In this document: positions 32,497-42,235 of the stretch, in pieces
Layout: each line of letters starts with the position of its first letter
Numbering within the stretch: position 1 is the stretch's first letter
Position numbers and translations under genes: made by a program
Assembly (NCBI GenBank): GCA_034406715.1
Contig: CP137873.1
Span: forward strand, 186,001 to 250,000
Length of the DNA: 64,000 nucleotides
Direction: 5' to 3'
DNA from: Rhodotorula mucilaginosa
Lineage: Eukaryota; Basidiomycota; Microbotryomycetes; Sporidiobolales; Sporidiobolaceae
The notes under the pieces: generated by a model
The model's database searches: none
Told to the model about the DNA's origin: nothing
The model's input: the letters and a program-made list of their open reading frames with translations, nothing else

Positions 32497-33984
32497 CTAC
32501 GTCGACTTTGCGGGAGTGGTACGAATCAACCCCTTCGTGTGCAGCTCCCTCAGAAGGGCGAAAGAGATCTGCGCGGCGCCTTCAATCTCGCCCGCCATCG
32601 CCTTCTCGCTGATTTCGTTCCAAGACTCGCTCGCCTGCACCTCCTCCCAGTTCTTGATGACGTAGTCGATGACAGTATTTCGGACGTCAGCGTAGGCGAT
32701 CGAGACGGGACTGAACAACTCGTGTGCTGCCCCTTTCGGCGTGAGACTCGTCGTGAGGGCATCGAGGGCGAGTTGTTGCAGTTCTTCACGTTGGAGAAGG
32801 TGAGCAAGGCGGTAGACTGACTTTGGCGACACAGGCGGCGGCAGCGTCGGGTGAATGGAGATGTATCGGTCGAGGAAGGTTCGTCGCGAGCTAGTACCGT
32901 CGTGACTGCGCGTCTCGAGTAGAGAGTTGAGCGGTGCGAAATCGATGTGGCCGGTCATGAGGTACACCAGGACGGCGTTCATCGTCGAGTAGGCAGTCTC
33001 GCGGACATCTATTTGTTGATATTCCAGGTCGGTTGAGTCGTGTTTGGCGGTCTTGCATCCGGAGCAATCGCGCTCGACGAGAAAGTCGTCCGTTTCGTCG
33101 TCCGAGTCGTGCCAATCGATCGTCGGCTGCGCAGGACTGCCATTTCCAGACGACTTGTGCTCGAGAGGCGGTGGAGCTTTGCCGCGCTTGCGCTTCGAGC
33201 CAGAAGGGATCGTCTCGGCGCAGCCGGAAGCCAGGAGAGTCTTGTAGTAGTCGGAAGCCGTCGCAAGCAGTCCCGAGGTGGTCCAGAGTTCGAGATCGGC
33301 GTCATCCGGCCGCAGGAATTGCAGGCAAATGTCCGCATGCCTTGTATGTAGAACTCCTAGGGGGTGAAAAAAAAAAAGGAAAAAACACGGGATCAGCGAC
33401 GCGATGGTAAGCTGGCAGGATCCCTGTGGAGGAAAGAACTTGCTGGCCAAGCAATGTGCTTTAAGTACATCGGCGGTTGGAGAGATATGGGTACGAGCCG
33501 TACCCGGCTGCAGGTCGCGGAGAAAGGTGATGGTACAGCAGTATTGCTGCACGCTCTCCTGCTCGCTCGTCGGCCAGCGACCGGCCGCAGCGAGTTTGCT
33601 TCGCGACGACGGACAAGCGTACGAGCCGTAGGAGCAGAATAGGTGGGGCACGAGAGCTGGTTGCACCTCACTGCTCCATGCCTCCTCATGAAGCAGGCGC
33701 AGCTGGCCCGCGCCGACGACCCGAGCGAAAGAGACCTTGACGGCGACGGATCGGCCAAAGGCCCCGACGGGCATGGATCCGTGCTGGAACGTCACGCGAA
33801 GGGTGTCTGGGTCGTCGCTGTCGTTCTTGAGCTCGAGCTGCCAATTCCCCGGCAGCGGCACCGGGCCTGGCGCGTCAAGAATGACTCCCTGGGGCGGAAG
33901 GTCGGACAGGTCCGCTTCGAAGTGCCAGCGGATCTCGACGGTGTCCGTGACCGAGCCGCCGAGCTGCTTCACCGACGTATGCAT
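32497..33984 (-). CDS. MATH-like plus BTB/POZ protein, cluster copy 7 (subfamily 2)
   Basis: Exons 33984-33444 and 33356-32497, 466 residues. The 87-bp intron starts GCAAGTTC and ends CCCTAG (GC-AG, phase 1) and contains a pyrimidine run. MATH-like VEIRWHFEADLSDLPPQG and PLPGNWQLEL; BTB VLHTRHADICLQF, WTTSGLLATASDYYKTLLAS; insert DWHDSDDETDDFLVERDC; ETAYSTMNAVLVYLMTGHID; BACK-like LLQREELQQLALDAL. Last gene of the cluster. Confidence 0.82.
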   Translation of the reverse strand: MHTSVKQLGGSVTDTVEIRWHFEADLSDLPPQGVILDAPGPVPLPGNWQLELKNDSDDPDTLRVTFQHGSMPVGAFGRSVAVKVSFARVVGAGQLRLLHEEAWSSEVQPALVPHLFCSYGSYACPSSRSKLAAAGRWPTSEQESVQQYCCTITFLRDLQPGTARTHISPTADVLKAHCLASKFFPPQGSCQLTIASLIPCFFLFFFHPLGVLHTRHADICLQFLRPDDADLELWTTSGLLATASDYYKTLLASGCAETIPSGSKRKRGKAPPPLEHKSSGNGSPAQPTIDWHDSDDETDDFLVERDCSGCKTAKHDSTDLEYQQIDVRETAYSTMNAVLVYLMTGHIDFAPLNSLLETRSHDGTSSRRTFLDRYISIHPTLPPPVSPKSVYRLAHLLQREELQQLALDALTTSLTPKGAAHELFSPVSIAYADVRNTVIDYVIKNWEEVQASESWNEISEKAMAGEIEGAAQISFALLRELHTKGLIRTTPAKST

Positions 33985-34453
33985 GGCTACGCGGTCGAGT
34001 GTCTTCGAAGGCGAACGACCCTTGCGGGTGGCGGAAGACGCGGTGTCGAGGGAGGAGGTCGTCGCGGCGAAAAACGGGCGTCTTCGAGCGTTACAGCACG
34101 CACGCGCGAGGAACCGGCGGGGCGAGTTGCACAGCTAGTTCAAACCAGCGTGAGGAGCGACGTAGGGGACCACCGGTTCGACAGTTGCAGCAGCAGGTCG
34201 AGACGGGCAGCGAAGACGCGCAGCCCAGACGTTTCAAGCGGACCACTTGACTGCTTTTTTTTTTTTTTGGACCATACACAAACGTCTATGCTCGCAGACG
34301 AAAACGCTTTCATGCGTGCTTCTAGCTCATCCCCCAGGCACCGAGCAATCTCTGCGTCGACGGAGCGATCTTTCGCAAAGCGTTGCGAGATCAGTTTCTT
34401 CAGGCTCGGATTCAAAAGGAGATCGAATGCACGGGGAGGTACGGCGGCCTGCG
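33985..34453. other. Region between cluster copy 7 and MED8
   Basis: Holds the upstream side of copy 7 (right next to 33984) and the 3' side of MED8. On the minus strand, one frame over from MED8, 34440-34270 would encode AAVPPRAFDLLLNPSLKKLI and further protein-like sequence. It could be an unrecognised MED8 exon or another small gene; no splice join was convincing. A run of about 14 T lies at 34255-34268. Confidence 0.35.
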
Positions 34454-35272
34454 TTAAGTCGAGGGTCTCTTCCCCGTCTGCATAAAGGCGTGCAGGTCTC
34501 GCAACGTCCAGTCGCTGCCTGCGGCGGCTGAACCCTTCTCCATGACGACATCTTCTTCTTCCTCTTCCTCCTGATCCAACTCGACCCTGGCCTTCCAATC
34601 CCATTCCTCGCCTCCACCCGCCGAGAATTGCTTGAGCGCGACGATTTTCTGATGAGCGGCCGTGACGAGTCGAGCTTGAGATTGGGATAATGAGGCGAAT
34701 GAGGACGCTGGTGCTTGTGGTGGTTCTTTTGGGGAGGAAAGAGCAGAGAGGAACGGTTCGGGGAGGGAGGACGCTGCGGATTGTTGGACCTGTTCGATCT
34801 CGGGGGTCTAGAGGCGGTTCCAATATGTCAGCACGGGAATCGCGGATTGAAGGAGTCTCTCTCTGTGTGTGAAGAGAAGACGCACCTGCTTGGTCCGGAG
34901 GAGGGTTCCGACGATCCAGTCTTTTGACTCGTCGACCCTATGCGCGGGTACGACGGCCAACGAGTCCCACTTGTCCCTCTTGGGGTCTGCACTCTCCCCT
35001 GCTCGTCGAGGAGGGGGCTGGAGTTGATCCTGTTGATCCTGTTCCGAGCTGACGAGGCGGTGGATGGCAGCCAGGTTGGTCAAGAGCAGGTTGTACCGGT
35101 TCACGAGCTCGAGGAACGGCGGCAGTGCGTGCGTCGGAGACGGGTGGTGTTGGTACGCGGCGAGTTGAGACTGGAGGTGCGAGACGGCGTCGATCAGCTG
35201 GACGAGGCGGAGGCGGAGCGGGTCCAGGTCCTGGTTCCGGTTCCGGTTCATCGCAGGTGTTGGAGTCTGCAT
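34454..35272 (-). CDS. MED8: Mediator complex subunit 8
   Basis: Head-module subunit of Mediator, which links activators to RNA polymerase II in the nucleus. Two exons (35272-34886 and 34807-34454) in phase 0 give 246 residues. N-terminal helices carry LDPLRLRLVQLIDAVSHLQS and PPFLELVNRYNLLLTNLAAI, the Med8 core. The middle carries the conserved DKWDSLAVVPAHRVDESKDW and VGTLLRTKQ. The second exon starts TPEIEQVQQSAAS and ends WTLRDLHAFMQTGKRPST, with an acidic run (DQEEEEEEDVV). A second in-frame ATG (35251) is possible. It is divergent from the SNM1-type nuclease with 417 bp between starts. Confidence 0.85.
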
Positions 35273-35689
35273 TCCCCTCCGGGGCCGAGCTCTTGCGTCG
35301 GAGATCGCTGAGCGGTGAAAGGCAAAGAGCAGCTTCTCTCTCTCTCGGCGACCAATTTGCACCTGTCATTCGAATGGCTCTCCAATCGCTTGCTGGCTGA
35401 TTCGGCGACTAGTCTACTCACTCTACGCTCGCCCGCCTAGCTGGACTCGGCCCGCTCGCCCCCTCGTCGCGACTCAGACTCGTCCCCACTCGAGGACCCC
35501 TCATCGCCCGACTCGCACCTCCGCGAACAACGCTTGCGAGGAGGAGGCGGACGCGTCTGAAAATCCGAGCTTGGCTATCGTAGCCGCGCCGCCGCCCTCT
35601 CGGGGTCCAACGCCCGAGCAGCTCCGACCGCCGACTCGGGACCGACGCGTTGCTTTTGACTTTGTTTTGACATTGGCCGGAGGAGCGCC
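35273..35689. promoter_or_regulatory. Divergent intergenic region MED8 / SNM1-type nuclease
   Basis: 417 bp between two start codons on opposite strands; it must hold both promoters. No defined motif is recognised. Confidence 0.4.
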
Positions 35690-38600
35690 ATGTCGACCCA
35701 CGACGGCTACAGTGCGTACCCCGGACCCTTTCATTCCCTTTCCCGATCCACTCCCTGACCCTCACAAGTTCCCCCGCAGTCGAGTGGTTCCCGTGGTTGA
35801 GGATCGACTGCTTCACCACCCAACCCAACCCGGCCACGGGGAAGATGCCGCTCGTCTACCTCTTGACCCACGCACACTCGGACCACCTCGCAGGCAAGCC
35901 TCCGTTTTGGTCTCCTGTCGAGCGTGCCCCCGACAGACGACATCAGACACGAGCACTCTTCTCACTCGAACCCTTACTCACGCACCCACCCACGCCACGC
36001 AGGCCTCGACCGCGGTACCTTCAGCGGCAAGATCTACCTCCACCCACTCACGAAAGAGCTCGTCCTCAACTGGATCGAAGCGCCCGAACGCGTCCGGTAC
36101 ACCGAACTCGGAGTGACGACGAGCGAGAGCGGCGCGACCCTGCGCAAACCGGCGTACAGGTTCGCGAATCTGTCCAAACGACCGGGCGTGGCGCGGAACG
36201 CCCAGAGAGGGACCAGGGGTCGAGTCTCGGTCGCGGATCAGATGGTGAGTCCGGCTCGGCGGGCTCTTTTTGACGCACGCACGCACGCACGCACGAGAAG
36301 CCACCACTAATGACCCCCCTCCCCTGGCGATTCTGGGCATCAAAAGGTCGACGTCGCGTACAATCAACCGTTCCAGCTCGAAGGGCCAAACGGCCTTACT
36401 GTCGACGTGACCCCGATCGACGCCAACCACTGCCCCGGGTCCTGCATGTCCGTTCCCGTTTCCTCTTGTCTCCCGTTCATTTTGGGCCTCTTCAATTCCT
36501 CCCCACCTCTCTCTAGAGCCCGTGTCATCATCATCACCTCTGACTGACTGAAAGGGGAACGAAAGGGATGCTGACATTCTCAGAAATCGCACGCGAAAAA
36601 ATGATAGGTACCTGATCGAAGGCATGGTCGAGAACCGACTCCGAACCGTCCTCGTGACGGGCGACATCCGCATCGACGCGGACTACCTCGAAAGTTTGCG
36701 TCGGAACCCGCTCCTGGCGCCTTATGTCGCCTACTCGCCTCCTTTTGGCGCGTCGACCTCGACTTCGATTGTGGCTTCGAGGGGTTCGGCTTCGAGCTCA
36801 AAGGCCGGGCTTGGAGACATCGAGCACGACAACAAGAATCGGGGAGACGGCAATTTCGACGAGGATGAGAGGCCCGCGAAGCGGAAAAAAGTGGCGTCGG
36901 CAGCGGCGGCGGCGACGACGACGACGAAGAGGCCGACGGTCGCGGTCAAGACCCTGGACCGGATCTACCTCGACACGAGCCAGGTCCAACTCGACGAGAA
37001 ACTTGTTTCTAAGGTAGGTACCCCTCTTTCTCTTTGCGGTTTTCGTCGGATCTCGGAAGGAGTGCACGAACCGCAGCGCGTTTCCCTCGCCGCTTGCGTT
37101 CTTTCCCCAAAGTCCCGCACTCCTGAACCTCCCTCCTGCGCATCCGCTCAAACATCGAACGAACAAACTCCTTGAGGGCTTCTTTTTCTTCTTCTTGGGT
37201 TAAGAGCGGCTGATTGTGCTCCGCTCGCGTGTACCTTCTCGCAGGAACGAGCCGTCGCCGACCTGGTCCGCTTGATCGAGCTGTACCCGTCCGATACCCA
37301 GTTCTTCCTCAACGCCTGGACGCCTGGATACGAAGAGATGCTCAAGGGGGTGTATCGGGCGTTCGGCGAGCGGGTGAGGCAACAAACTCTCTCTCTCTCT
37401 CTCTCTCGTCGTTGGGTAGGGGCCGCGCGGCAGAGCTGACGATTTCTGTTGTTTGGCCGGTTCCCGCGTACCGGCACAGATCCACCTCGATTGGTACAAA
37501 GCTCGGCAGTACACGTGTCCCGCTATGCGCGCCACCGATCCTTTGCTCGCCTCGCTCGGTCACTGCGACCCTCATCCGTCCGTGGTCAACTCCGCGGCGA
37601 CCTCTTCCAACTCGGCGGGGGCGGGGGCGGGGGCGACGACAAGGTGTCCGGATCACAAACCGTTCGTGGGACGCTTCCATGCGTGTGAGCGGAGGTGGAA
37701 GTGCGATCGCGTGTGGCAGGGTGGAGTGGGGTGTTATGAGTGGGACGAAGAGTACCTCGATCAGATCGGCAAGGGGGTGAAGAAACTCGTCCGACCTACA
37801 CCATCCTCCGCCGATACATCCGCAGCGTCTACCAGTGATGCCAGTGCGAGGGGTCCGCTGATCGTCAATGTCAACCCGGCCGAGATGCCCGAATGGTGTT
37901 GGGACGAGTATCGGCCGCAGAAGGAGAAGGAGATTCGGGACTGGGTCGAGTCGTCGCGACAAGGACGAGCGGCCGGACGCGCTGGAGGAGGAGCAGGGCC
38001 GTCGCGGAATCGGGACAAGGAACTCTCGAACGGGGAGGGGCTCGTTCCGCCTGATTCTCTCGTGCGTGTCTCTGCGACTTCGAACGGACGGATGGTAAGC
38101 CCTTCGTTTCAACTGACCACGATGCGACGCATTGCTCTCGGCAGGTCGTCCCCCTCGCTCGGCACTCGTCCCGCCCCGAGCTGCAAGACTTTGTCGCCCT
38201 CTTCCGTCCCCGGACCGTCTACCCCCTCACCTGCACCAACCCCGAACTCTTCAAACTCCTCCCCGTCATCTTTGACGAGCGACACCTCGCCCCCGGTGGC
38301 GTCGAGCAACAGCGTGCCGAGATTGCGCGGCACACGGCGGCTTGGTTCGAGAAGGCGGGGGTGCGGAAACAACTCACGGCGCTGCTCAATTCGGGGTTGT
38401 TTGCCGCCGCGTACGGGTTCCCTCCGAGGGGTCAAGACCGGCTTGATGATGACGATGACGACGACGGAGGAGGAGCAGAAGAAGCAGACGGGCTCAAGAT
38501 GTCCAAGACGATGGCGAACGCTTTGGCGAAAGGTCTCAACGTCGAAGGCGACGACCGTATTATCGAGGAGCATCTCAAGTGGCTCAAGAAGGCGGCCGAG

Positions 38601-39680
38601 CGACACGAGACCGCGTTGGTCTCGCCGCCGTCGCAGCAGGAGCCGAGCCGCGTGATCGTCCTGTCTGACTCGGAGGATGACGACGACGACATTCGCCGGG
38701 GAGGAAACATCTCCGCCGAGCCCGCTCGGCCGGTTCGCTCTATGCGACGGCAGTCGTTGACCTCTAAGGTGGCTCGAGCCGTTCAGGCTGCGTCCGCCCT
38801 TCCTCGCCAGCTCGAATTCGCCTCGCTCTCGTCCGACGCTTCCCGCCGCATGTCCAAGCTCGGTACAGGCCTCCTACCACCCTACAGCAACCGAATGCCG
38901 TCTCCGTTCCTTGCCGCTGTCGACGACGACGACATCACGGATGAGGGCATTCTGCCGCGCAATCTCACGAGCGTGGACGAGAACAGGGACGACGGGCTGG
39001 GGTCGCCGCTCCGGCTCAGTGACGCGCCCAAGTCCTCGGGCGCGACGACGGCCTCCGCATCGGACTCGCTGGGTCCTCGCTCATCCTCGACGACGGTCGA
39101 TTCTGAGGGGGTACGAGTGCGACGGGAACGTCGACAAGTCGTTCCGACTCCGGAGCTCTGGCCGCCGCCGCCTTTTCCTCCACGCCAGGCGATGTCGGTA
39201 CCTCGCCTGCCCTCCGCCGTTCTGTCAGACGCGACCGACATGCTCAACATGAAGGCGGCCGGACGTGGCGCAGCTTCTTCTCCCTCTCGCTCCCGCCAAC
39301 CTCCCGTACCGCCTCCTCCAACGTCGTCCTCGGACGCCTCTCCCCCTGCCAGCAAGCGAAGCAAAGGCAAAGCGAAGCAGAAGGCAAGGTCCACCTCGCA
39401 CCTCCGTCTCGAGGCTTCCATGTCGGCAGCGGACGCCGCGACCGTCGCCGCCTTTTATCGGATCCAGCGCGGCAAGATCGGTCCCGGCAAGATTGTCTAT
39501 TTCGACGCCGGCGATCCTCGCTTGCAAGGACGCTCGTCTGTCAAGGCTATGAAGGCGGCAAAGGCCGCCGCCAAGGCGGAACGGAAGCAACAACGCGAGA
39601 AGGAGAACAAGGCCGCGACCATCTCCCCGAAATCCTTCCGCACCGTATCCGCCAGTGTCAGTGTCAGTCCGCGTGCATGA
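35690..39680 (+). CDS. SNM1/Artemis-type metallo-beta-lactamase (beta-CASP) DNA nuclease
   Basis: DNA repair nuclease family (SNM1/PSO2, Artemis) acting on interstrand cross-links or hairpin ends in the nucleus. Eight exons: 35690-35711, 35780-35893, 36003-36244, 36347-36447, 36608-37013, 37245-37373, 37480-38094, 38145-39680; 1,054 residues, all phases agree. Metal site LLTHAHSDHLAGLDRGTFSG lies near residue 40, as in Artemis. Then DANHCPGSCMYLIEG, VLVTGDIRIDADY, IYLDTSQV, FFLNAWTPGYEEML, and a late VVPLARHSSRPELQDFVALF / VYPLT block typical of beta-CASP proteins. An acidic, lysine-rich insert sits at about 185-245. The last 400 residues are low-complexity. The intron 35894-36002 starts GCAAGC, a GC-AG intron. 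Confidence 0.88.
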
Positions 39681-39790
39681 CATCCCCCACCGCGGGCGAG
39701 TAGAAGTAACGAGTATGTTCATGTCATGCATATCATGCTACAACAAAGGCAGAGATCACCAGGAAAGTGTGCAAGAAAGAGAGCTAGTAT

Positions 39791-42235
39791 TCACTCCCAG
39801 AAGGTCGCGACGTCCCAGACGACCATATCGTTGGCGCCCCGCCGAGGTCGGTGCAGTGCGACAGAGCGAGTGACGCGCTTCCTCGCCTCCTCCTCGTCCT
39901 CGCTCGACTCGTACTCGCTCCGCCCCGAATCCGACGCGGCATCGACCGCCTTGACCTTTTCCTTCTTCTTCTTCGGGACGTACCACGGCGAGTCCATGAT
40001 TGGCGGCAGCGGCGGCTCGCGCCTGTCTGCGGGCAACTTGCCCTTTTGCTGAGGGATGAAGACGGGATAGACGATCGGAGTCGGCGGCGCGGCGTGCGCT
40101 GATTTGGATTGGCTGCTCTTCTTGCCGCCTCGACTTGACGACGCCTTGACGGAGCCGGCGCGACTGCCAGCAGCGGCAGGTGAAGCGGACCGCGAGGGAG
40201 GTTCCGTCGCGCTGATCCGGGCGCGAGCAGCCTTGGTGGCCTTGGAGGTCGTCGCTTTCGACGTCGACGCGACAGACGCGTCGGACCCGGCTGACAGGGT
40301 CGCAGATACGTCAGTATGGCAGTAAGACTAGTTCGACGCGCGCAGGGAGCGTACCGGGAGAAGGCGAGAGCTTGGTACGCTTGCGAGCCGTTTGAGAAGG
40401 TCGACTTTCCTCTCGTCTGCGGTCGGTCGATCTCGGGTCAGCTGAGCAGCGGGCGCATAGCAAAAACGGGTAGCAGCGCACCTCTTGAGCGCGCCTTTCC
40501 AATCCGCCGTTAGCTCGTCCCACCACTTCAACCATTCGGTCGTTTCCGCCTTTGGCACGTTCTCGTCCTCGGCGCGCGTGATCTTGTACACGGTCGTCAC
40601 GTCCTTCAGGATCGCCTCGAACTCGGGTCCAGGCAGACGGGGCGACTCTCGCTGGTCCGGGACGAGCGGCGTCGCCTTGTCGAGCAGTTTGCCGAGCGGG
40701 CCAGGCGTCATCGTGAGCGCAAACACGACGAGCTTGAGGTTCGTGATCGGATAGGTCGGGAACTCGAGCAGCGCAGAGACTTTGGTGTATTCGACGGCAG
40801 TCTTGAAGAGGCTTTCGGCGCGGGGGGCATAGAGCGGCGTGTTGACCGCGGAGAATCGCTCTTGCGCCGCGTCGAAGTCCGCTGGGTCTGCGGGCGCGCG
40901 TGGGTCAATCAAGTGGTCGACGTGGCTGTCGAGTATCAACACATACCGTGTGGTTGCTCGGACAGCGTGCGAAGGATCAAAGGCAAGTCGTCGCAGATCG
41001 CCTTCAGCTTTCGAGGCTGCTTGCGGGCGGCTGCGGTCACGTGCATGTCAGCCAACGATCCGAGTCGGCTGTAAAGCTAGAAGCACGCACGCTGGATGAA
41101 CTGGTCGGGAGGAGGCGTCATGTGCTGAGGCGGAGGCGGGGCGGGCGGCACGTGCGTGAGGAGCGGTCGGGCCGAGGAGGGTTCGCGCGTGAGCTCGATC
41201 GGGCTTCGAGCTTGTCGAGCTACGGCCGCGCTGTAGAAATCGCTCTGAGGCGGAGGTCGCGTCGCCAGCGCCTGATTCGGTCTGCAGAGGGGTGGGGTTC
41301 AGTTCGCCGCCGCAAAAGGCCGCGCAAAGTGGGTCGGGACCCACGAGTAGGTATCGATAAAGTTGAGCACCTCGCGAGTGGACTCGTAATGCTCGGGAGC
41401 CCTGATGAAGCAGACGATGTCGGGCCAGAGGTGCCTCGTGGCGCGCGCCGCCAAGTTGAGGGCGCTCATCATCTCGCGGACGCCGTCGAGCGGCATCGTG
41501 TCCCGCACGGACGCATACTGGCGCAGCTGGTTCCGGATCGGGAGCGGGGTGTACACCGCCAGGGCGAGAGCGACTTGGTCGGGCTGAATAGGGTAGATGG
41601 GCATGTCGAGGTATTGCGCGACGCGTGCGAACCGAGCCCAGGCTTTCCACAGGGCGGTACGAGCGGCAGCGGGTTCGGCCGCGTTGTAGGCCTTGGCGAC
41701 GGCGACTTGCGACTGCCGGTGGACCTGCTTAAAGTCGGGCACTGCGGGTGTGTCTCGGGGTCAGTACTATCGCCCCGGGACGCAGCGGGGCACCGCGTGC
41801 TTCGCTCGGAGGCCGGTAACCAGGGTCCAGCTAGGGGAACCTCCCGGACGCACCCGCTCGCACTGCCGTGCGCATGCCTTCAATGATGCGTTCCACCTTG
41901 AGGAGCGAAGTCGTGTGCAAGACCTGCTTTACGCTGACGGGTTCGACCGACTGGGCGAGCGAGGCGGCGAGGCTGGGATCGCTCTGCGGCACCGACCGGG
42001 CGGGGCCATACCTGGGTGAGCGGGACGAGTCAGGAAACGCGTGCATTCTCCGGCGTTTCCGCGTCGCAGCCACGTACTGCCAGGCCGACAATGCGTCGTC
42101 TTGCGCTGCTGATGAGGTCCGGCCGAGGCGGTGCTGCGCCTGCGGTTCGGGTGCAGCAGGACCCTCGCTGGCGTCCTGCGCGTAGTCGAGTCGCATAGGC
42201 GGCAACGGCTCGTTCAGGAGCGTCCGCAGACTCAT
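39791..42235 (-). CDS. Unrecognised protein with an internally duplicated helical domain
   Basis: Multi-exon gene rebuilt by phase: 42235-41854 (MSLRTLLNEPLPPMRLDYAQ), an exon from 41741 to about 41360, a proline-rich exon about 41284-41092, about 41045-40967, then DPADFDAAQERF from about 40907 to 40476, a small exon (RREESRPSQTARKRTKLSPS) and a last exon to 39791. Two copies of one helical pattern are visible: FARVAQYLDMPIYPIQPDQV...ALALAVYTPLP and YTKVSALLEFPTYPITNLKL...VVFALTMTPGP. Helix-rich segments with W...F followed by a short 'P..P' loop recall the N-terminal SAM-like domain of tyrosine recombinases, but no catalytic domain is present. The C-terminus is basic then acidic (PKKKKEKVKAVDAASDSG, SSEDEEEARKR). 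One intron near 41,300 is unresolved. Function unknown. Confidence 0.55.

Noticed and set aside
16677-34000. The cluster as a mobile element or capsid-bearing element
   Set aside because: No transposase, integrase, terminal repeats or structural genes were seen; the repeats are explained by tandem gene duplication.
39791-42235. Calling this gene a tyrosine-recombinase transposon (Crypton-like)
   Set aside because: Only a weak similarity to N-terminal helical domains; no Arg-His-Arg-Tyr catalytic region is visible.
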